This document shows, one piece after another, positions 15,114-22,921 of a stretch of 38,693 bases of DNA (position 1 is the first letter of the stretch; each line of letters begins with the position of its first letter). Location: positions 1-38,693 of the forward strand of contig JAGXSJ010000094.1 in the NCBI GenBank assembly GCA_018333895.1. The letters run 5' to 3'. This DNA is from Truepera sp. GTDB lineage: Bacteria > Deinococcota > Deinococci > Deinococcales > Trueperaceae. The position numbers were made by a program, and so were the translations under genes. The notes under the pieces were generated by a model. The model did no database searches. It saw only the letters and a program-made list of their open reading frames with translations, and had not been told where the DNA came from.

Positions 15114-15968
15114 ATGAAGACCGATCCGCCCTGGAACGCCTTTGAGGCTGAAGAGAACCCCTATCTCACCCCCAACCCTAACCACATCTATGCTAACGAG
15201 ACCAAGTGGAACTTGGCCCGGGACATGCTCGAGCGCTACACCGGCACCGCTCCCGAAGGCTTTCAGAAACAGATCGTCCTGACCAATTTTGCTCACTACC
15301 TCGAGCGCTTCAAAATCCTCTACGGCGACAGCCAGTCGCGCGGCTCGGCCATGAGCGCGGTACACAGCCAAAGCAAAGGGGTGTCGATTATCAACTTCTC
15401 CATCGGCTCACCCACTGCCGCCCTGATCATCGAGCTGCTAGCTACCGCTGAACCCAAGGCAGTGCTCTTTCTGGGTATGTGCGGCGGGCTGCACCGCTCG
15501 CTCGAGGTAGGCGACTTTATCCTGCCGACGGCGGCCATTCGCGACGAGGGGGCCTCACAGCACCACATGCCACCGCAGGTGCCAGCCCTGCCCACCTTCA
15601 AGGTGCAGAAGTTCGTTTCGCAAATTATCGTTGAACAGGGGCGCGACTACCGCACCGGCGTGGTGCATACCACCGACTACCGCTTCTGGGAGTTTGACGA
15701 AAAGTTCAAAGCCCAGCTCTACGAAGAGCGGGCGCTAGCCATCGACATGGAGACGGCCACGCTGTTTTCGGTCGGCTTCGCCAGCAAGGTAGCCATCGGC
15801 GCGCTGCTGCTGGTATCGGATCTGCCCCTTAAGAAGGGTGGCATCAAGACCAAGGCCAGCGCCGACCAGGTTTTTTCCGCCTTCACCGACCTCCACCTTG
15901 ACATCGGCATCCAGGCCATGAGCGAGATCGCCGAGCGGGGCGAGCATATCCGCCACTACCGCTGGTAA
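15114..15968 (+). CDS. amn: AMP nucleosidase-like purine phosphorylase-fold protein
   Basis: Probably hydrolyses AMP to adenine and ribose 5-phosphate. The 284-aa protein matches the catalytic domain of AMP nucleosidase and lacks the N-terminal regulatory domain of the longer enterobacterial enzyme. Visible family features are GDSQSRGSAMSAVHS, INFSIGSPTAALIIELL, FLGMCGGLH, VGDFILPTAAIRDEGAS and AIDMETATLFSVGF, the last holding the nucleoside-binding MET segment. A related nucleosidase or phosphorylase specificity cannot be excluded. It is transcribed alone and converges on the sulfur cluster. Confidence 0.85.
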   Translation: MKTDPPWNAFEAEENPYLTPNPNHIYANETKWNLARDMLERYTGTAPEGFQKQIVLTNFAHYLERFKILYGDSQSRGSAMSAVHSQSKGVSIINFSIGSPTAALIIELLATAEPKAVLFLGMCGGLHRSLEVGDFILPTAAIRDEGASQHHMPPQVPALPTFKVQKFVSQIIVEQGRDYRTGVVHTTDYRFWEFDEKFKAQLYEERALAIDMETATLFSVGFASKVAIGALLLVSDLPLKKGGIKTKASADQVFSAFTDLHLDIGIQAMSEIAERGEHIRHYRW

Positions 15969-16182
15969 GGACTTTTGCCTCTGGCGCCACTTTCATAGCT
16001 GTGCTAGTGTCCCGCCAACAGAGAGGGGACGTGTCCCTGTCTCTTGAAGCTGCGGCGCCAGTGCCGGTTATAGCAACCCCAGCAGGTGGCGCCGTAGTCG
16101 TTGCTGGGCGTGGAGATGGCTGCGCCACAGCCACAGGTACTGCCATCTAACTAGCGGCCTACTTTAGGCGTTTACCGCGGAA
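15969..16182. other. convergent intergenic region with a Cys-rich fragment
   Basis: This 214-bp gap lies between the AMP nucleosidase-like gene (+) and the rhodanese lipoprotein gene (-). On the minus strand, 16004-16147 encodes a Cys-rich stretch, including CGCG and, after a spacer, CWGCYNRHW, ending in TAG. No start codon is available because a stop precedes it closely. An imperfect hairpin (AGAGA/TCTCT and GGGA/TCCC arms, 16020-16044) has no T-tract. No firm gene or terminator is called. Confidence 0.35.
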
Positions 16183-16602
16183 TCAGCGGCTCACCGGTAA
16201 TCCTGCCCCCTGCCAGGCTATCATCCCACCCTCGACATTGCGCACGTCGCGCTTACCCGCTGCGACCAGAATCTGGCTGGCCGTAACCGAGCGATTACCG
16301 GAGCGACAGATGACGTAAAGCGGCTTGTCCTGGGGGAGTTCGCCAACCCTGGCCGCTAACTGCCCCAGCGGGACGAGAATAGCACCGGGTACGTGCCCTG
16401 CCGCAAACTCCCAGGGCTCGCGCACATCAAGGACCAGGCGGTTTTCACCAGCGCCCGCCAGCTCGTGTACCGAAACGTTCTGGTAGTTACGGGTCTCGCG
16501 GCTAGCCCCTACTAGCGCGCCGCCAGTAGCGCCCTGGTAGTTGCCAGGGCCGCAACCTGCCAACAACAGCACAGCCAGTATCAGTAAACTCAGCCTAATC
16601 AT
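16183..16602 (-). CDS. rhodanese-domain lipoprotein
   Basis: Membrane-anchored sulfurtransferase, 139 aa. The N-terminal signal ends in the lipobox LLAGC with Cys17, so the protein should be exported and lipidated. A single rhodanese domain follows, with LDVREPWEFAAGHVPGA and the active-site loop CRSGNRS (Cys99). It would carry persulfide sulfur outside the membrane. It is the last gene of the minus-strand sulfur cluster. Its ATG overlaps the stop of a 22-codon small ORF as ATGA, so translation is probably coupled. Confidence 0.88.
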   Translation of the reverse strand: MIRLSLLILAVLLLAGCGPGNYQGATGGALVGASRETRNYQNVSVHELAGAGENRLVLDVREPWEFAAGHVPGAILVPLGQLAARVGELPQDKPLYVICRSGNRSVTASQILVAAGKRDVRNVEGGMIAWQGAGLPVSR

Positions 16603-16667
16603 GCTTGATCCCTCCAGCTAGCAACTCGGTCATAATAATCGTATTCAGCCATCAAGTAGCCCTCCAT
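16599..16667 (-). CDS. 22-aa small ORF coupled to the rhodanese lipoprotein
   Basis: Between the SulP stop and the lipoprotein start, a 22-codon ORF reads MEGYLMAEYDYYDRVASWRD then QA. It has a very strong ribosome binding site, AGGAGG, 6 nt before its ATG, and its TGA overlaps the next gene's ATG by 4 nt. It is acidic and Tyr-rich, with no hydrophobic segment. It may be a leader peptide that feeds ribosomes into the lipoprotein gene, or a functional small protein. No homologue is known to me. Confidence 0.55.
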   Translation of the reverse strand: MEGYLMAEYDYYDRVASWRDQA

Positions 16668-16677
16668 AGGCGACCTC

Positions 16678-18342
16678 CTACTTAAGCAGGTCCAGGTCGT
16701 GTACGGCATGCGCCAGCGACGGGTAGGTCACCTGTCGCCCGAACCGCTCCTGCCAATCGGCTTTCACCACCAAATCGCGCACCTGCCCTTTCATGGCGGC
16801 GATACGGAAGGTGATGCCGAGCTTCGCCAAGTCGTCGATCAGCTCTGCCAGCGTGCTGACTGCCACGGCATCCATATCGTTGACACCGGAGAAGTCCATG
16901 ACGATGTATCGCAGCTGAGGCCGCTCCGCCAAGGCGCGCCGGAAGTGGGAATCCAAAAAGGCCATGTTAGTGAAATAGAGGCTGGCATCTACGCGCAAGA
17001 TCAGCGCCTCGGGGGAGGTCACGGCACTAGGATAGCGCCTGACATTGCGAAAGACCCGTTCCTCAGGCAAGTAGCCGAGTTCGGCGGCGTGGGGGGTAGC
17101 GCTGTGCCAGGTGAACACCCCGAGCGAGAAGAGGATCCCGATGATGATCCCCGGCTCGATGCCGATGAGCAAGGTGGATCCAAAAGTAAGCAGCAGCGTG
17201 AAAGCGTCGATCTTCTTAACTTTGAACAGCTGCCGCGGCTCTTTAAGGTCGATCAGCCCGATGACTGCCACTACCGCGACCGCCGCCAGCGCGGCTTTGG
17301 GCAGATAAGTGAACAGCGGCGTGAAGAACAGCAACATCAGCATGATAAGGATGGCCGTCAGGATCGAAGCTAGCGGGGTCCGAGCGCCGGCTTGGAAGTT
17401 GATCGCCGAACGCGCAAAGCCCCCCGTCACCGGGTAGCCTGAGAAGGTAGCAGCCGCCACGTTGGCCAGGCCCAGGCCGCGCAGCTCCTGGTCGGCGTCG
17501 ATCTTGGCCCTGACTTTGGCCGCTAGCGACTTGGCTACTGCTACCGACTCCACAAAGCCGACGAAGGCGATGGTTAGCGCGGTCGGCAGCAGTGCCTGCA
17601 CTGACGCGAGGCTCAGTATGGGCAGCGACAGGCTCGGCAAACCGGCGGGAACCTGCCCCACAATGCTGAGGCCGCGCTCATAAAGCCCTAGCAGATAGGT
17701 CAGCAGAATGGCTATGGCCATTAGCAGCAGCGCGGCGGGGAAGCGCGGCCACCGCCGCTTGAAAAGGAGCAGCACCGCGATGCTAAGGAGGCCGACTAGC
17801 AGCGTGAGCATATGAGCCTCGCCCAGGTGGGCCAGCGCCTCCCCCAGCAACGGCAGCGGCGCGCTGGCGGTGAGCTTGACGCCCAGCAGGTGGGTGAGCT
17901 GATTTAGCGCGATAATGATGGCCGCCGCCGAAGTAAAACCGCTAATCACCGCGTGAGATAAGAAGTTGACCAGAAAGCCACCGCGCAGGAGCCCCAAAAT
18001 GAACTGAATTACCCCCACCAGCAGCGCCAGCAGCGCCGCCAGCGCCACAAACTCCGCTGAGCCCGGCTCGGCTAGCGCCCCCACCCCGGAGAGGGTCAGT
18101 ATGGACACGATAGCTACCGGCCCTACCGCCAGATGGCGCGAGGAGCCTAACAGCGCATAAGCGATCAGCGGGACGGTGGCGGCATAGAGCCCGACGATGG
18201 GGGGCAGACCGGCCATCAGCGCGTAGGCCATCCCCTGTGGAATCAGCATGACCGCCACGATCAGCCCAGCGGAGAGGTCGCCGGGGAGGTCGGCCCGCCG
18301 GTAGCGCTTAAGCCACCCAATGGCTGGGATGAAGCGTTCCAC
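16678..18342 (-). CDS. SulP-family anion transporter with STAS domain
   Basis: A 554-aa inner-membrane transporter, probably for sulfate or a related anion. The N-terminus (DLPGDLSAGLIVAVMLIPQGMAYALMAGLPP) is typical of SulP and begins the 14-segment core. The C-terminal cytoplasmic STAS domain (about 430-550) contains YIVMDFSGVNDMDAVAVSTL. Its position in a rhodanese cluster suggests it moves sulfate, sulfite or thiosulfate made or used there; the substrate is not determined by sequence. It starts 2 bp after the tandem rhodanese stop. Confidence 0.93.
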   Translation of the reverse strand: MERFIPAIGWLKRYRRADLPGDLSAGLIVAVMLIPQGMAYALMAGLPPIVGLYAATVPLIAYALLGSSRHLAVGPVAIVSILTLSGVGALAEPGSAEFVALAALLALLVGVIQFILGLLRGGFLVNFLSHAVISGFTSAAAIIIALNQLTHLLGVKLTASAPLPLLGEALAHLGEAHMLTLLVGLLSIAVLLLFKRRWPRFPAALLLMAIAILLTYLLGLYERGLSIVGQVPAGLPSLSLPILSLASVQALLPTALTIAFVGFVESVAVAKSLAAKVRAKIDADQELRGLGLANVAAATFSGYPVTGGFARSAINFQAGARTPLASILTAILIMLMLLFFTPLFTYLPKAALAAVAVVAVIGLIDLKEPRQLFKVKKIDAFTLLLTFGSTLLIGIEPGIIIGILFSLGVFTWHSATPHAAELGYLPEERVFRNVRRYPSAVTSPEALILRVDASLYFTNMAFLDSHFRRALAERPQLRYIVMDFSGVNDMDAVAVSTLAELIDDLAKLGITFRIAAMKGQVRDLVVKADWQERFGRQVTYPSLAHAVHDLDLLK

Positions 18343-18344
18343 AG

Positions 18345-19025
18345 TTAAGGGCGTAGGTGCATCAAGGACATTTCGACCGGCCTTCCCTGAGTTCGCCAGG
18401 CACTGGTGCCGCCCTCAAGGTTAGCGACCCTAGCACCGTCGTAGCCTTCACGCAGTAGCAGTTGGGCCGCCAGGCTCGAGCGGTTGCCCGTGTTGCAAAC
18501 TAGCACAATCTCGCGGTCTCTGGGCAGGTCGGCCAAGCGCGCGGCGATGCTGCCCAAGGGGAGGTTGATCGCCTCCGGCACATGACCCAGCGCGTACTCC
18601 TGCGGCTCGCGCACATCGACGGCTAGCGCACCGCGCACCAACCAGGCGGCAGCCTCGTCCGGCGCCAGCTGCTGATAACTGGTAGTGGCATAGGCGGCAT
18701 CGACCGGCGCCGTATCGAGAGTCAGGCCGTGCTGATACCAGGCCATGATTCCACCGTGCAAGTTGCTAAGGTTGTCCCAGCCCTGGGACATGAGCCATGC
18801 TACCGCCTGCCCGCTGCGGTTGCCGCTGCGGCAGTAGAGCACTACCGGGCGATCTTGGGGAATCTCGCCAAAGCGCAGATCTAACTCGGAGAGTGGGATG
18901 AGCTGGGCGCCGGGGATACGCACTTGCGCAAACTCTTCCACCTCGCGCACATCGATAAAATGCACCCCTTGCGCGTGCAGCGCTTGGGCCTGTTGCGGTG
19001 ATACAGCGGCGATGGTAGTAATCAT
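18345..19025 (-). CDS. tandem rhodanese sulfurtransferase
   Basis: A cytoplasmic 226-aa protein with two complete rhodanese domains, each with an active Cys loop: CRSGNRSG (Cys65) and CNTGNRSS (Cys177). No signal peptide is visible. Such proteins transfer sulfane sulfur between persulfides, thiosulfate and acceptors. Both loops being intact is unusual for tandem rhodaneses, where the first domain is often inactive. It is directly upstream of sulP (2-bp gap) and downstream of the MBL-rhodanese gene across an 87-bp gap with a perfect palindrome. Confidence 0.92.
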   Translation of the reverse strand: MITTIAAVSPQQAQALHAQGVHFIDVREVEEFAQVRIPGAQLIPLSELDLRFGEIPQDRPVVLYCRSGNRSGQAVAWLMSQGWDNLSNLHGGIMAWYQHGLTLDTAPVDAAYATTSYQQLAPDEAAAWLVRGALAVDVREPQEYALGHVPEAINLPLGSIAARLADLPRDREIVLVCNTGNRSSLAAQLLLREGYDGARVANLEGGTSAWRTQGRPVEMSLMHLRP

Positions 19026-19075
19026 AGTGTCCTTGTTCAGTTTGGGCCTGAGTCCCTCTGGCGTCCATAAGGTTG

Positions 19076-19101
19076 CGAGGAGGGGTCTAGACCCCTCCTC
19101 G
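19076..19101. other. 26-bp perfect palindrome between sulfur genes
   Basis: A perfect 26-bp palindrome, with arms CGAGGAGGGGTCT and its complement, lies between the MBL-rhodanese stop (19113) and the tandem rhodanese start (19025). On the minus strand it is not followed by a T-run, so it is a poor terminator. An mRNA hairpin that stabilises the upstream message or lowers readthrough is the simplest reading. Confidence 0.6.
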
Positions 19102-19112
19102 AGGATTACCGC

Positions 19113-20543
<1,431 letters not shown>

Positions 20544-20556
20544 AGCGTTCCTTTCT

Positions 20557-20574
20557 TAGGGACATTCGTCCCTA
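20557..20574. other. hairpin in the 5' leader of the sulfur operon
   Basis: TAGGGAC (20557-20563) and GTCCCTA (20568-20574) pair perfectly around the loop ATTC. From the promoter position, this hairpin would lie near the 5' end of the mRNA, just before the ribosome binding site. It could protect the message or affect initiation. Confidence 0.5.
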
Positions 20575-20584
20575 CTGGTAATCA

Positions 20585-20613
20585 AGTTTATATCCCCTAT
20601 GGGTATATGTCAA
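20585..20613 (-). promoter_or_regulatory. promoter with CsoR/CstR-like operator for the sulfur operon
   Basis: On the minus strand TTGACA (20608-20613), a 17-bp spacer and TAAACT (20585-20590) form a strong sigma-70-type promoter. The spacer is almost filled by the near-palindrome ATATCCCCTATGGGTATAT (20590-20608, one mismatch between the arms). It resembles the A/T-flanked C-run/G-run operators of CsoR-family repressors, including persulfide-sensing CstR. A repressor bound here would block polymerase. No such regulator gene was seen in the window, so the link is inferred. Confidence 0.65.
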
Positions 20614-20856
20614 CTCTTGACTGAGGCTGCTCAGCAGACTCTCCTCCACCTACCCGAGTGGCTATACCCCGGGCGGCTATTATGAGGCTTCGAGGGCCTC
20701 CCGGGCCGCAGCCACGTCTCGCAGGCCAGCGCCATACCGATCATGACCGCCCAGTCAATGCCGCCTTCCAGACAAAACCGACACCTTAGACTATGATCGG
20801 TAAGGGTGATGCCATGGAGTCAGAAGTAACCGACCAGCCCCACGGTATAAGAAACG
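20614..20856. other. intergenic region without a clear gene
   Basis: This stretch lies between the sulfur-operon promoter and the tRNA terminator. The minus strand has a short open stretch after a TGA that encodes a hydrophobic piece (GGIDWAVMIGMALACETWL). It has no convincing start and may be a gene relic. Nothing else is supported here. Confidence 0.3.
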
Positions 20857-20886
20857 GCAGATCGCCTGGTCGACCAGGCGATCTGC
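20857..20886 (-). terminator. tRNA-Asp terminator (30-bp perfect palindrome)
   Basis: A perfect 30-bp palindrome gives a 13-bp stem (GCAGATCGCCTGG and its complement) with a TCGA loop. It lies 10 bp after the encoded CCA of the tRNA. On the minus strand it is followed by CGTTTCTTATA, a short T-rich stretch, which fits an intrinsic terminator. Confidence 0.7.
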
Positions 20887-20896
20887 ACCCCTCTCT

Positions 20897-20972
20897 TGGC
20901 GGAGCCGACGGGACTTGAACCCGCGACCTTCTGCGTGACAGGCAGATATGCTAACCACTACACTACGGCTCC
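20897..20972 (-). tRNA. tRNA-Asp (GTC)
   Basis: The minus strand folds as a complete 76-nt cloverleaf, including the encoded CCA (20897-20899). The acceptor stem is GGAGCCG/CGGCTCC, the anticodon stem TCTGC/GCAGA with loop CTGTCAC (anticodon GTC), and the T arm GCGGG-TTCAAGT-CCCGT. It is closely similar to other bacterial tRNA-Asp sequences. It has its own promoter and terminator. Confidence 0.97.
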
Positions 20973-20991
20973 ACACGAGCCTGTCCAGCCA

Positions 20992-21021
20992 ATAATACTC
21001 AACCGGTCCAAGAGTTGTCAA
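20992..21021 (-). promoter_or_regulatory. tRNA-Asp promoter
   Basis: On the minus strand TTGACA (21016-21021) and TATTAT (20992-20997) are separated by 18 bp. The -10 ends 19 bp before the tRNA 5' end, giving a short precursor leader. Confidence 0.75.
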
Positions 21022-21126
21022 CGGCGTTTTGGCCTGGTGCGCCAAAACATCTCTGAAAAACTATACCGACTGCCCACGCCCAGAACTGGCATCATATTAC
21101 CAAACGCTCATGCTGCGTGAAGATTA

Positions 21127-21233
21127 TCTCTCCAGGCGAAAGCTCGAGCGCGGATTGAAACTAGTCAGACGTGGTACCATTAGGGTATGGAGTCGGATGT
21201 CACTCGGGCGAAAGCTCAATTGCGGATTGAAAC
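21127..21233 (+). CRISPR. degenerate two-repeat CRISPR relic
   Basis: Two copies of a repeat of about 36 bp end at 21161 and 21233, exactly 72 bp apart, leaving a spacer of about 37 bp. The 3' 28 bases agree at all but three positions (GGCGAAAGCTC, then variable bases, then GCGGATTGAAAC). The 5' ends match if a 1-nt gap is allowed. The ending ATTGAAAC is the commonest 8-nt crRNA handle. The repeat is clearly different from the main array. No cas genes are adjacent, so this is probably an orphan remnant. The second copy codes for the N-terminus of the following reductase. A simple local duplication is the alternative. Confidence 0.5.
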
Positions 21234-22656
21234 TTGGTTAAGTCAGGGTATCCGGTGGCTTGGGCCATACTTGATTCTGATCCTTGTGCCATCAGGTGTT
21301 GTGTTGTTGACTACTCCGCATCCGGGCCGCGGGTTCTGGATTGAGTTCGGCGTCGGGCTGGGGTTTGCAGGCTTGATCATGCTATGCCTTCAGTTTGTGC
21401 TCACAGCCCGGTTCTCCCGTGTGGCTGCCATCTATGGTCAGGATGCCATGCTCCAGTTCCATCGGCAAATGGGTATCGTCGCGGCCATCTTTATTCTGCT
21501 ACATCCCGCGCTCCTCCTGATCGTTGAACCTGCATTTCTGGCGTTCTTAGATCCTCGAGCCGGCCTGCCGCGCGCCCTGGCCCTAACCTTTGTCCTCATC
21601 GCGCTCAGCTTATTGATCATCCCCTCGCTGTGGCGACAGCGACTAGGCATCCCCTACGAGTGGTGGCGGCTGAGTCATGGCGTGCTCGCCTTCATGGTTG
21701 TAGTCATTGGCATAGTACATACCATTCAAGTTGGACACTACACCGCGGAGTGGTGGAAACAGGCCTTCTGGGTTGGCCTAGCAGCACTGACGCTGCTCCT
21801 GCTCCTTTACGTTCGGGTTTTCCGGCCGCTGGTAATGCTGCGCCATCCCTACCGGGTGGCCGAGGTACGCCGGGAGCGTGGCAACTCCTGGACACTCACC
21901 TTGGAGCCGGAAGGGCACGCGGGGATGAAGTTTCGCGCTGGACAGTATGCCTGGCTGACGCTGGGCCACTTGCCCTTCTCCTTGCAGCAGCATCCGTTCT
22001 CATTCTCTTCCAGCGCATTGTCGCCGCACCGGTTGGAGTTCACTATCAAGGAGTTAGGGGATTTTACGCGCACCATCGGTCAAGTGCCACCCGGCAGCCG
22101 CGCCTATCTAGAGGGTCCGTTCGGCACCTTCAATATCGATATAGAAACTTCCGGCGAGACCGTATTTATAGCCGGCGGGATCGGCATCACCCCGATCATG
22201 AGTATGCTGCGGACCCTGCGGGATCGCAGCGACAAGCGCCCCCTGGTGCTCATCTATGCCGTCAATCACCTAGCGGACGCCCTCTTCCGGGAGGAGCTAG
22301 CAGAGCTTAAGCAACACCTTAATCTGCGCCTCATCTATGTAATCGCCTACCCTGAGGAGGGCTGGGATGGTGAGAGGGGCTTCATCACCGACGAGATGCT
22401 AAAGCGCCACCTGCCGTCGCCGGAGCACGGGGCTTGCGAGTATTTCATCTGCGGCCCGGAGCCGATGATGAACATCGTGGAGCGTGCGCTAGTAAACCGC
22501 GGAATCCCTCTTCACCATATCCACGCGGAGCGCTTCGACATCGGCGCGGCAGCCGAGACTGGGCTACGTCAGAAGCAGATTCGGGGGCTGGCCATCGGCT
22601 TGGGCCTCGCCATGACAGGCGTTGTCGCCCTTTTCGCGCTGCTCAGACATCTGTAG
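21187..22656 (+). CDS. ferric reductase-like transmembrane flavoprotein
   Basis: A 489-aa membrane oxidoreductase that should carry electrons from NAD(P)H through FAD to a heme membrane domain. The N-terminal part has several membrane helices with spaced His residues (LQFHRQMG, LLHPALL, RLSHGVL, GIVHTI) that could bind heme. The FAD part shows FRAGQYAWLTL and QQHPFSFSSS. The NAD part shows IAGGIGITPIMSML and YFICGPEPMMNIV. An extra hydrophobic segment closes the protein (LAIGLGLAMTGVVALFALL). The ATG at 21187 lies in a CRISPR-like spacer and the next codons in a CRISPR-like repeat, so the first 15 or so residues may be recently acquired. Confidence 0.9.
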   Translation: MESDVTRAKAQLRIETWLSQGIRWLGPYLILILVPSGVVLLTTPHPGRGFWIEFGVGLGFAGLIMLCLQFVLTARFSRVAAIYGQDAMLQFHRQMGIVAAIFILLHPALLLIVEPAFLAFLDPRAGLPRALALTFVLIALSLLIIPSLWRQRLGIPYEWWRLSHGVLAFMVVVIGIVHTIQVGHYTAEWWKQAFWVGLAALTLLLLLYVRVFRPLVMLRHPYRVAEVRRERGNSWTLTLEPEGHAGMKFRAGQYAWLTLGHLPFSLQQHPFSFSSSALSPHRLEFTIKELGDFTRTIGQVPPGSRAYLEGPFGTFNIDIETSGETVFIAGGIGITPIMSMLRTLRDRSDKRPLVLIYAVNHLADALFREELAELKQHLNLRLIYVIAYPEEGWDGERGFITDEMLKRHLPSPEHGACEYFICGPEPMMNIVERALVNRGIPLHHIHAERFDIGAAAETGLRQKQIRGLAIGLGLAMTGVVALFALLRHL

Positions 22657-22755
22657 GCGACAGGAATGGGCAAAAGGCGAGAGGAAGGGCTGAGAATTTC
22701 TAAGCAACTAGTGCCCAACTGACAGCGGTTTTCACAAATGCTGAGTCGCCTTAGC

Positions 22756-22908
22756 GCAGGTATCATCTCTGCAAAGGCGTCCTGCGAGTAAACCGCAGGA
22801 TAGAGAACGATTCGCAGTCCTGCGAGCACCCGCAGGATCAAACCAGATGATACCTGCTATATCAAACCAGATGATACCTGCTATATCAAACCAGATGATA
22901 CCTGCTAT
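22756..22908. repeat. tandem 24-bp repeats with flanking hairpins
   Basis: Three identical 24-bp units, ATCAAACCAGATGATACC followed by TGCTAT, lie head to tail at 22837-22860, 22861-22884 and 22885-22908. Each contains AGATGATACCTGC, whose exact complement occurs once at 22756-22768. Between them are two similar hairpins: TCCTGCG/CGCAGGA at 22780-22800 and the same arms at 22818-22837. The block fills the convergent gap between the reductase and tilS genes. There is no T-tract. It may stop or stabilise convergent transcripts, or be an expanding minisatellite. Confidence 0.85.
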
Positions 22909-22921
22909 GAGCTGGGTGTTG

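Noticed and set aside
16020-16044. Hairpin as terminator between the AMP nucleosidase-like gene and the lipoprotein gene
   Set aside because: Imperfect stem and no T-tract on either strand.
15883-16146. 87-aa Pro/Ala-rich minus-strand frame
   Set aside because: It overlaps the AMP nucleosidase-like gene and has no family features; the Cys-rich alternative frame looks more protein-like.
20614-20856. Possible membrane-protein gene (GGIDWAVMIGMALACETWL)
   Set aside because: In-frame stop upstream and no start codon or ribosome binding site; at most a relic.
20791-21045. 84-aa minus-strand frame over the tRNA
   Set aside because: The region is a tRNA with its promoter and terminator.
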